A stretch of 64,000 bases of DNA from contig JAUDYN010000003.1 of the NCBI GenBank assembly GCA_030407005.1, forward strand, positions 186,001-250,000, written 5' to 3'. The position numbers and the translations under genes are program-made. The notes beneath the pieces are model-generated. The model saw only the letters and a list, made by a program, of their open reading frames with translations, was not told the DNA's origin and did not search any database. Source of the DNA: Desarmillaria ectypa. Lineage: Eukaryota > Basidiomycota > Agaricomycetes > Agaricales > Physalacriaceae. Below are positions 45,641-55,723 of the stretch, piece by piece (within the stretch, counting starts at the first letter, position 1; each line of letters opens with the position of its first letter).

Positions 45641-47122
45641 ATGTCTGCTCGTCCATCGACATCGCGTAGCCGTCCTTTGCTTTCCTTCGAAATGCAACCT
45701 CCCTTTACCTCGACTATCTATTCGCCCACTCTCGACGAAGACACACCGTCCAAACGATGGTACCATTATCTACCCCTTGCTGGTGCGCCATAGAGTCCAC
45801 TATTCGATTTTCAACATCTCTGACCGTGAAAACACGCATAGGAACCGTCTTTTTCATCCTAGCTCCCCAACCATCGTTGCTCATTGTCCTGGTGAACTAT
45901 CATTTACGAACTCGAGACCAGCCTGTCGTCTTCGGCGTCCATCTTGCTGTCACATATACACTCACATTTCTCATAATCACGTCTCTGATCGTCTGTGTCG
46001 TACGCGACCCTGGGCCAGTGCAAATCACTCCATCCGACCACGGACGAGTCACGGACGAAGTCGACCTTACGGAGGCTCTCATGCCACCTGATTTCGATTT
46101 TTCTGCTCCCGGAAAATGGTGTAGACAGTGTTGGGTATGTTTTCTTGACCCTAGTCTTTCTCAGTCGAGGACTCATCACATTTTCCTAGGCGCCAAAACC
46201 GGATCGAACACATCACTGCACTCATTGCAGCAGATGTGTTCTGAAGATGGGTATGTCGTTAATCATCTCTCCCATTTTTTTACACTCAAACAGTTTCAGA
46301 TCACCACTGCCCATGGGTTGGGGCAAAATGTATCGTGGGTGCTTTTTCTTTTTGTTATTCGGCTCCTACTCACGTTGGTGCGCAGGGACATAGAACATAC
46401 CCCGCTTTCCTTCACTTTCTGTTCTGCATTACTTTACTCGCTACATATATTGCAATAGTATGTATCTTTGCTCTGGTGTATGCCTTCAACAATCCTTATG
46501 TGGTAGTAAGTTCTCATGCCACTGTCCTTCGAAGCACCTTCATCGTGTATTTAGGACGAAACTACGCCCATTCATGAACTATTACTCGCCTTTGCAGGCC
46601 TAGTGTTTTCCCTCGTTATCGGCTCGTTTTTCTTTTATCATGTATACCTTGTCACGTCAGTCTTCTCCCCTTTTACACGCCACACATCCTACTCACAGTC
46701 CTAGCAGAACAAACCAGACAACTCTAGAAAACCTCTCTCCTTTCCTCCTCTTGCGACACCTCCCACCTCTCCCGAGAACCGGTCACTCACTCTCTGACCC
46801 TCCTCTGGAGCCCGAACTCTCTTACCCCCAGCGCCGACTCGTCAAAGATGCCCACGGGTACATCAGACTGTACGATGTCGGCTGGAAGCAAAACTGGATC
46901 CAGGTCATCGGCTGGAACCATACCTACGGATGGGTGGCTCGTATCCTGAGTGGCGGTGCGATGTGAGTTGCTTTGCATTCTTCGTCTGTCGTTTACTTTT
47001 TTGCTCATGTTTGCTGGGTCAACAGTAAAGGAGATGGATGCACATTCCCCCGAAATCCAAAATCAGAGGAGCTGCTCGCCCGACTTGCCGTGGAACTGGT
47101 TAAAGCGGACAAGGACAATTAA
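45641..47122 (+). CDS. DHHC-type protein S-palmitoyltransferase (Pfa-like)
   Basis: Integral-membrane enzyme that attaches palmitate to cysteines of target proteins through an acyl-enzyme on the DHHC Cys. Exons start 45641-45782, 45842-46134, 46190-46250, 46300-46334 and 46386 onward, all in phase. Two membrane segments come first (TVFFILAPQPSLLIVLVNY, then HLAVTYTLTFLIITSLIVCV). The Cys-rich domain follows: CRQCW, RTHHCTHCSRCVLKMDHHCP with WVGAKCIGHRTYPAFL. Two more membrane segments follow (FCITLLATYIAIVCIFALVY and LLAFAGLVFSLVIGSFFFYH). The TTLE motif after the fourth segment is the family's TTxE box. A C-terminal GWKQNWIQVIGW resembles the PaCCT-type motif. The last exon encodes KGDGCTFPRNPKSEELLARL and a stop. 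The membrane is probably Golgi or vacuole, by analogy with yeast Pfa proteins. Confidence 0.87.
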
Positions 47123-47349
47123 TGTCTCATTCTACTCTGTCATTCTTTTAGGTTGTATATATTGGCATCATCTATCCGTATTTGTCTGTATCGATCTACA
47201 TAACCTAATAGCTTACCTAGTGTCTTCATAGAACGTTATGTTTCTGTGCATTAGTCACTTTTCTCACAAATACAGTCTTTTCCCGCGCATCTAATTCATA
47301 AATATCCTCTTGATAGGGGTATACGTAGTCGGTGGTATTAATATTATTT

Positions 47350-49981
47350 TTAACTTATTGACTCCCACTCCGCTGGTATTGGCCATTTCTCCTGAAACCA
47401 CTCCTGCAACGCACGGTCCACCTCCGGAACATCCGATTCCTTAGTCACGTCGTCGTTTATACACACCAGCCTGAGCCTTTCGTTTTCTCGAAGCTGCTTA
47501 ACGGTGTCACGAGCTTCGCCGGCGTCCGTTATCGACACGAACCTAAACGGTAGCTCGCCTGATATTTGAACACATCATCATTATCAGTTGGGAAGGAGGA
47601 TCGAAGGTGACATACCAACGACATAGCGATACCTCTGCAACACCATCATCGTCCACTCTCGGATGTTCACACCCTCCACTGATGCCCAGCCTCGTCGTCT
47701 GAAGGCTTCCCGGGCCCATGGTGCCATCACAGTATCCAGCACGAAATCCTTGGCGTGATATTCGGCCGTCAACGGGAGATGTGGTGGACTCAAACCTATG
47801 TCATCATGGTCTGCCAAGATGGAGAAGTGTAACGGGAAGGTTCGATTTGGGGACGGGAGGAACTCGGACAGCCCCAGAAACCCAGAGGCGCCCATGAGCG
47901 CTCGGATTACTGTAGTGGAAACGTTTCAGACGTCCAAATCCGGAAGTATAGGGAAAATAAGCTTACTACAGTCACCGCAACTGACTTCCTCGAAGGCAAC
48001 GTGAACGAAGAATTCGCTCGCATTCGCTATCGGCGCCCCATTCTTCTCGAAACATTTGTCCCATCTGACGACACAATCCGCAGCCTGAGAATACCCGTAG
48101 TTGGTGTAATGCGGGTCTGAAGAAAGGCCGGGCGGATAACCGGGTGAGTTTGGATACGTGTACTCCAGCGGACATCCATCCTGTGAAGAGAACGAGTACT
48201 GGCTTTCCATGTGGTCCAATCTCGAATGCACAATATCTTCAACACGGTCGTGGTTGAGCGTTTCCCTCTCAGGCTGCGCAACTGACACGGATGCAGCACC
48301 AGGTTCGCCGCCGATTTCGCTCCACGCTCGATGACCGTGGACTTCCGTCACCCACGTATCTTCATTGTCCCAAATGTGATCTTCGGATAATGGCGTTCCA
48401 TTCCCGCCGATACGAGCCACCACCCATGACCAGAGGAGCGCTTCCCGCGCGCGATCAATAAGGAAATTGCCGAACATGAACCCAGGATGAACATCGTCAC
48501 CATCAGGGACGAGAGTAGAATCTGGGACGCAACGCCATTAGCTTCTTCGGGTATTGACGCGTTTGTGTATCAACATACTATAGTCTCCAGATGCATTGTG
48601 CCCATTCATACCTCTGAATGGTCGGTGTGCGGTTGCATTGAATTCTTTAGCCCACATTCCGGCGGCCATTTCGTTCATTATGGGCATACTGATCCCCTTT
48701 TGGGCATGTACGATGTACGGACGCGAACGCTTTCCAAACCGCTTGGATAGTAGATGACTGCTATACTCGAGGGGTCTCCACTCTCCTTCTGGCGGTTTAA
48801 TAGATGGGTTCTGCGCAGCGATGACCAACCAGTATTCGAATCGAAGGACGGGACCGTAGAAGTGTGTGTAGAAGTCTTCCGGCTCGACGTCGCTATGGAA
48901 GAAGTAGTCGTCGTTCATATAGATAAAATTTTCCGAAATGCCGCATAGTTCACCTAACTGGGACTCGATAGCAAAGCTATTGAACGTAGGACCAGAATAG
49001 GCGCCGGGCGCAAAGAACTGAGAATGATGTTGGATGTCTAAAGAAACGTTTCCATCGTGCCATTGCGAACCAGAAAGCCACTGAGGGATTTGACCGTATC
49101 GTACCTCCGAGTCTTTCCTCGAGACATCAACCGCGTTGTCAGACGTCAATAAATGGAAAGAGCCAAGACCACTTCGGAAATGCGCGAGGGCGGAACGCAT
49201 GGAGTATTTTAGCTCGTTGTGATCTCTTTTGTCCGATTAGCTGAAGGGGAAGACATAAAAGAAATGTTGCCACGCACCGGTACAGTTTGAGCTTCGAAGT
49301 CCCGTACCCATTCACACGCTGAGTCTCTTCTAATGCTCTGATGTGCAACGGATCACTTCCATTCACCCAAGCCCAAACAATGTCCATCGGCTCTGATGTT
49401 GTTCTGTTCTCATAACCCGTGCAGCTGCACGGTTGACCACTGAAGTAATCCTCTAAACACACGCCGGGGATCGGCGTAACAGGGAGTAGGTTGAAAGGTG
49501 CTGGGCTTGCATTGCGATGGCTCGTAAATCGGTCGTAAGTACTGGAATGTGAGTATGTTAGTTCTGGAATTGAGTGTTGGTTTGTGGGGGTGCAAAGAGC
49601 AGAAGGGGAGTATTTAGTCTGCCATTGTTGGAGATCAATCGAGGGCCGCTGTGAAACATTGGCGTGACATAAAGGGAGGGAGAGATAGTCGTAGTGGTAT
49701 CTCGAAGCGGGGTAAATAAGGTATAGCATACCCATGACAGCTGCAACACCTATGGGCACCCATAGTAGCGCCAAGGACTGCCGCCGCGGTTTCTTCGGCG
49801 ATATCGAAGTTTGGGGAAGAGAAGAGAGTGGGGAATAGTCGTGTCCACGGAACACCCGTATGAATCTTGCGTGCCAATTGTTGGTAGATGTGGGCGAGGA
49901 ATAGACTACTTCGTCGTCAGAATCGGAATAGTGGGTAGAGGGGTCGGAATAAGGGGAGAGCTGGATGGATCCACTCGCCAT
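47350..49981 (-). CDS. Stealth-family sugar-phosphotransferase (Xpt1-like)
   Basis: Type II membrane protein: about 68 cytosolic residues, a membrane anchor around residues 69-90 (LALLWVPIGVAAVMGMLYLI), then a lumenal domain. The four Stealth regions are recognisable: CR1 DIVWAWVNGSDP; CR2 ENFIYMNDDYFFHSDVEPED; CR3-like VHAQKGISMPIMNEMAAGMW; CR4 LVCINDDV near the C-terminus. Stealth proteins transfer sugar-1-phosphates; the family includes human GlcNAc-1-phosphotransferase and Cryptococcus Xpt1, a Golgi xylosylphosphotransferase of O-glycans. Several short introns are needed, for example after KLKLYR near 49275 and near 47550 and 47920. About 740 residues. The sugar donor cannot be told from sequence; a Golgi glycan-phosphodiester role is inferred from the family and the anchor. 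Confidence 0.82.
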
Positions 49982-52091
49982 GAAGGAATGTCAGAAGCAG
50001 AAGAGAAGGTTATCAACGAAAGTGTCCAATGAAGTATCACGGCAAAACTGCCGACTAACAAGATCGTCTAAGCATCGGTAATGGTCAAGACGTGGGCATA
50101 AAATTGGTCGTGTGCACAGTCTGGTGCAATTGATGTCATCAACTGTAACCCTGCCAAGCCAAGCCAAGCCAGACGTGACAAAATTTTTGAATGTTTCAAG
50201 TACCGTCCAATACCCAGTCTATAGGCTGCCATCCATGGGGTTGGTGTTGGAGTACTATTCTTCGAGTATTGAGATCGTCGGGAGGCTAGGAAGATCGCCT
50301 CCAACAGGTTCAAAAGCTCAGTTGTTCCTGGGCGATAATAGGTTATAATGGATTTATCAATCCAAGAAACGTAATTGGCCGGAAACGGGACAATAATTGA
50401 TAAGCGCCAAGTCCTCCGTCGGGATGAAGTAAAGTAACGATTGATTAGATAAATTGGCGGAAGCAAAGCTTACCCCGCACCCTGTAGCAAGATAGCAAAA
50501 CGATCCTCAAGGTATATCAAACTGGTTTGGTTGCTGCGCTGGGAAGTAAAGGCAGGACTACGCACAAACATTCTCAGAAACGTGCGAACGAGTCTGAACG
50601 ACACATGTAGACCCTGCCGGCAGGAGATTGTCTTCCTTTGTCGCGTCTGCCGGCCAACCCGGCACTGATGCCAAGGGACCGACGTAGCGAGGGCGCCAGC
50701 GCGTTTCAGGAGACAAGACGTATACGCTCCAAAGCATGCACGAAAGCGTAGACTTCCCATTGACCCGTCGCAGCCTTTCCTGTGGTCTGGATTACAATGT
50801 GATTGGAATGGCACCCATTGAACACTATTGTGAAGCTCCGACGGATTGATGATATCGGCCTACGAGTGGAGAGGCTCCGCAGCCAAGAGCACAACGTCGC
50901 CTTGGCCAGCCTCACCTCAATCTGTTCGGCAATTACCTGTCCATACGATGATGTATGCTTTGAACCCTGAATCAGCTTCGTGTTAAGATTCGTAGCCCTT
51001 AAGCTTATAGCAGGTTGCTATCAGACGGGAGTTGCCCCACCAAGACCTGGCTTGGCATAGAAGGGCTCCTTCCCATCACGCTAAGAACCCAGCTAACCAA
51101 GTCCTCAGAGGGACCGCGACGAGTTTCGACCTCCAGAAGCCGATAATATTGCGGGTTCCAACTTCCACTGCGTATTCTATCTGCGGAACGATCTTAAGGG
51201 ATTAACATGTAACTGTCTTGTATATAACCATTGCGCACCTCAATTGCATTATTGTCCGGCCGCAAATGGCCTCGAGGCCGTTTGCAGGTTATAAACAATC
51301 AGGTCCTGCGACGGCGAGATGCACGTAGTAGAAAGATTAAGCTTAAAGGAAACAACAAACAAGGGAAGGTACTATGCGGCAGGAGTGACTTCGCTAATTC
51401 TGTTCGTAAGATAAGAGCATCTTAACCTAGCAGCCACCGAGTATGAAGGAGTTCTGTTTAGGACTCCATGTGCCCTGTGCTATCTTGGACGAAACGTCTC
51501 TTGATGCACAGAATCATCAAATACGCCAGGTCTGAAAAAAATCAGGCCCGCGGCCAAATGATGTTGAGGAACAAATCCTACTTAGTCAATATTGATCCCA
51601 GGGAAATTCCTGGGTTATTTTGTCGACATGGAGACACTTGGGCCAGTTGATCATCGATGGATGATGATCTACCTCTGAACCGATGAAGCATTCTTGAACT
51701 GAGCCTAGAGCTGACCTCGGTCGAATGCCTGCGTATCCTTGGAATATCTCTTAGATGACGCTATAGATCCATGAGCATGTATATCGGTTCCAATGGCGCT
51801 CGTGGTCACCGCTTTGACGTCAGAGAAATGGTCTTGAGATGAGGCGCCTGAGCCGCTGGATCACATTATAAGGATCCCTCGAAGTTGAGACAAGTTGGAA
51901 CATCACTCACGTATCTAAGCTCATTGTACAGCAACCATAATGCGCTCGAGAGTTACCGTGGATGATTCGATACGAGACCAGAATCCAGTAAGATTTCGTC
52001 AAAGAAGCAACGCAGAGATAATTCCGTAATTTTGCCGGAGTTTGATGGTGGCAGTCAGATTGTCTATTACTCGTGTTCTCCTCCACCTACC
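49982..52091. other. Gene-poor 2.1 kb region
   Basis: Minus-strand frames at 50068-50466, 50470-50814 and 50706-50915 contain protein-like text (NGCHSNHIVIQTTGKAATGQ; in another frame GPLASVPGWPADATKED), but no consistent gene model or family could be found. The rest is AT-richer and unremarkable. A decayed gene is possible. Confidence 0.35.
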
Positions 52092-52545
52092 ATGTCTAGC
52101 AGCACTGTCCTACCAACGTCTTTGTATGAAGGTCTACTCGCCAAGCTTGTGAGGATACTAGAGCTTACCCAGAAGCCCGAGGGTACAGCAACGCCTCAAG
52201 CGAAACAGGCGCTCCTGCACGCAGTATGTGACTCTCCGCTTGCCAGCCACAGACCCCGCTGAGTACTATAACAGACCAATGACTTTAAGAACTCGATAGC
52301 GCAGGCGAAGGACCTTGCCGCTGAGCTTCCTGGGGGAGAACTGAGGATTGATGAGCAGGACGAGGTAATCGAGATGCTTACCCAGCTACGAGACAGGAAG
52401 AGGTACGACCACGATGTATGCGCGCCCAAAATCATAGCTGAGGTTGAACAGGAAGCAGCTAGAGCAGTTTTCTGCTCAAACACTGGAGTTGTCGTCAGCA
52501 GAAATGAGCATGGAAGTCGACTCGATGGCGTCGACACCGAGTTGA
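52092..52545 (+). CDS. MED9: Mediator complex subunit 9
   Basis: Small coiled-coil subunit of the Mediator middle module, which bridges activators and RNA polymerase II in the nucleus. Exons 52092-52223, 52275-52402 and 52452-52545 give 117 residues. The pattern follows the Med9 family: a first helix (YEGLLAKLVRILELTQK), then TPQAKQALLHATNDFKNSIA, the QAKDLAAELPGGELRIDEQ loop-helix, and a final coiled coil (EVIEMLTQLRDRKRKQLEQF). The second intron (49 nt) has an open frame, so reading through it would give a longer but unfamily-like tail; splicing restores the charged coiled coil and a stop at 52543. The ATG chosen is the one just before SSSTVLPTSLYEG; an upstream in-frame ATG exists at 52032. 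Confidence 0.75.
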
Positions 52546-52668
52546 GCCACGGACCAAATATCCCGCCACAGTCACGCCTTCTTCCTCCAGCCACCACCAC
52601 GCAGGCCGTAACATTCTAATCTTCGAGGCTGGCCTCGTTCATATTATCTTCTATCGTCCATCTTCATC

Positions 52669-54090
52669 ATGCGGTACCCAACCTCCTGCGCTGGACGCGT
52701 CCTTAGAACCACTCTCGTGCTCATCATCCTATCTGAACGCGGCCGCAGTGCAGTGCAATGGGAAAGCCCTGCAGCAGGAGATAAGTTCGGTCCAAAGGAC
52801 ACGATTGACGGGAAATGGCGAACGGGTTCACCTGTCGTTTCGCCGTCGTTTAAGCTATGTGTAAACTCGCCGCCGCCGAAAGTGAGCTCGCGGGATAGCG
52901 ACGACCAGACATCCGGAGATGGCGATGGAGGCAGCTGCGGAGAAACAGTTTGGCCCACTGTTCAGCATGGCAATGGGTCCGACTCTGTTTCACTGTGAGT
53001 ATACAACTTGAACACTTGGTTCATCACGATTCTCAAACTTGAACAACAGGGCCGTTCCAAATGTCACCTCTGATGAGGTATTTTACCTCCTCATGATGGA
53101 CAACTTTGGTACGAAGTATCGCTCGCCTCTGTTTCTGCTTTCGCGTCAGTATATTTCCCTATTTTCTTGTACTCGATTGACATGCATATAGCCACGTCCT
53201 CCTCTGCGACTGTCCAGGATGTCACATCTACATCAGCACCAGTACCAACACCTAATAGCAACACTGCTCAGTCGCCCTTTGGTTCTCCTCCGCCAAGCAG
53301 CCCAGCACCTGTAGCCCCGCCTGTCGTCAACCCTGCATCTCTACCAGCATCTCCCTCAAATATTCTTGCGACACGGTCTCCACCGCCAGTCGCCGCATTT
53401 GCTGTGCCCCTCTGTTGTGTAGGCGCTATTCTTCTCGTCGCAGCAGGTCTCTGTGTCCGTCACAATCGTCAATTGGATCAGGAACGTGCGCGTGACGCAG
53501 AGAAATTTGCTGTATCACGCAACTCGAGTTCTGGAAGTTTCAGGTCGTATCAGAGCGATGTGCTGTCTAAAAGTCAGAGCGACATGTATCATTATGGATC
53601 CGCCATGCCAGTCCCGCTCTTCATGCCTGTCGAGATGCCTCGAGAAAGAACGAGACAGCTGCCTTATTTCGCGCCTCCAATGTACTATCATGACAGCAGA
53701 CGGAAGCATAGTTACTCTCGTTCGACATCATCTCAGCCATCCAGGCGAAGCGGTTCCTCTTATTCTTCACATTCTCGGCCGTTGACTAGATTGCCTTCAC
53801 GAAAGGATTCCGATCGCACATACCTTCCTTCAATAACCCCAAGTCCCCTGGCAGTGGATTTGGAGGAAAGAGATGGACATCACGGTACCAGTGTGACAGA
53901 CGATGTCCTTTCCGAGTATATGCAACCTTCACCTCTTCCACCAGATTGCCTGCTGCCTGCCCCCCAAAAACTGCATGTACGTAAGGAGGCCGTGGATTTT
54001 TCGGAAGAAAGAAAAAGATACGCGAGGATGGACTCTATCGATCTGTACGATGCTGTTCAGAATACCATACGGAGACCTCATAGTACGTGA
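52669..54090 (+). CDS. Single-pass membrane protein with secreted N-terminal domain
   Basis: Exons 52669-52994, 53050-53144 and 53192-54090 give 439 residues. The N-terminus has a signal peptide (basic start, then TTLVLIILSERGRSAVQ) followed by WESPAAGDKFGPKDTIDGKW, a pattern like the Kre9/Knh1 or Ser-Thr-rich GPI-anchor superfamily repeat seen in many fungal surface proteins. A Ser/Thr/Pro/Ala-rich stalk (VTSTSAPVPTPNSNTAQSP) leads to one membrane segment (AFAVPLCCVGAILLVAAGLCV). The cytoplasmic tail of about 210 residues is Ser/Arg/Tyr-rich and probably disordered. This layout (signal, small domain, O-glycosylatable stalk, one membrane pass, phosphorylatable tail) is that of Wsc/Mid2-like surface sensors, but no WSC domain is present. 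The function is unknown. Confidence 0.72.
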
Positions 54091-55723
54091 ATGAATACAA
54101 TACCACTTCGAGGAACGGAAACCTGAATCATTCGGGGTGGTGCTCGGCCGGTGATCAGCGGTGTACCGACAACCTTTACACCAGAGAAAGTAAATAAATT
54201 TAGGATCGACCTTCCGAAGCATAAGATTTCATGCCTAGTTTTGGCAACAATCAATATATGGTGTTTCTGCACCCACACAGCGCTATTTTCCGGAGGACCT
54301 TCCTCATTGGTCTCAAAAGCGAGTCCAAAAACCGTGGACTCAATCAGCCTCGATCACATTTAAACTTCCCAGCACTGTACGGAGATTGTAGTGTCCGCCT
54401 CCGGTACCTGAAGCACGACATGTGGCATGTATAGTCAGCAGCAGATAAAGAAGATCTTGTTCTCGATTTACTCGTTTGAACGGACTGGCAGTGGGAGATT
54501 TAGATGGCGGAGAATACTTCCGCCAGTGAAAAAGGTGCCAGTGGAGCCAAACAATGTTGTGGACCCTGAGTCCCAGATCGTTGAGTGTTACTGGGATAAT
54601 GCAACTAGCTTGGCAAGAATTGCTCTTGAAGTAAAGTTTAGTTCGTGGCCTAGGCTCTTGGGTTCTCGGTATCGAATTGGGGTCGATAATGTTCGTATAC
54701 ATGTACTACAATTCACATCACGATAGTTTCAGTAGATTTTGATATCGGCTATAGTATATCGACAACGCAGGGAGCGGTCACATTAGAAGCCCATATTACA
54801 TCAACCGAAGAAGCATCGAGATCATAGTGTAAAGCAGTACAACTCTGCGTGATACGTACCCAGGCCCTTTACATGCGCTCGATTTTGACGTGGGATTCGA
54901 GCGTCATGGCAGATGAAGGTACCGACGTTGGCAAGGTGGCTGTAGGCAATCAACGCTAGCTAAGAGACCACCTGTCCGATATGGATGCCTCAAAATACCG
55001 AGATGTAAGAGGAATTTTTTGATAAACATTAAGACTGGCAACAAGTGTCAAGTGATAGATACGTCTTTCAAATAAGCATACGAGGACATTTTCTCACTGC
55101 TCAGTGAGTGTTCGCTATATCTGGTCTTAGCATCATGTAAAATACAAATAAAAAATTATCACAGATGACCTTGAGCGACAACGACGGAACAATCAGACAG
55201 ATTTAGATTCGCACTCATTCAAGGCAGTGGGATAAGAACCCGAAGGATCACAGAGCAGAGTTCCAAGTGATTTTTGGAGTTGAGCAGAGTACCGTTACGT
55301 ACTAACTTACCAGGTGTACTAGATTTGCAAGGGGGACGATCTGGCAGATAGAAAATAGTGAGTAGAATCTGTACATAGCTCAAGGGAAATGGCGGTACAA
55401 ACGTTCAAACGCTCAAGTTTGGTCGACTGGTTCAAGCCGTAAGGTCACTGGTCAGACGCAGTAGGTCGTTCGGATCTGCAAGTCCGGCCCGATTGCTCCG
55501 GCGTTTTTCTTCATTCCCATCAGTTCAGATCTCAGGCTCAAGACGTAATTGAATGTACTTCGGTCACCGTATACATCTAGCAGAGAATTTTTAGGGATAT
55601 GTCTTGCGATGGCTACTTTTTTTTTTAGAGCGTGGGCGTTTTCTTGTGAAGCGCCATGGTTTGTGTTACTATTAATTCAAACCGTGTTATCCCTCACCTT
55701 GGACTCTGATCCTTTCCACAACG
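54091..55723. other. Gene-poor 1.6 kb region
   Basis: Frames at 54340-54726 overlap on both strands (99-120 codons) and are unrecognised. The last part should hold the permease promoter; a poly-T run of ten (55618-55627) lies about 100 bp before its ATG. Confidence 0.4.

Noticed and set aside
51981..52619. MED9 reading through its second intron to a longer C-terminus.
   Set aside because: The read-through tail is unlike Med9, whereas splicing the 49 nt intron restores a charged coiled coil and a nearby stop.
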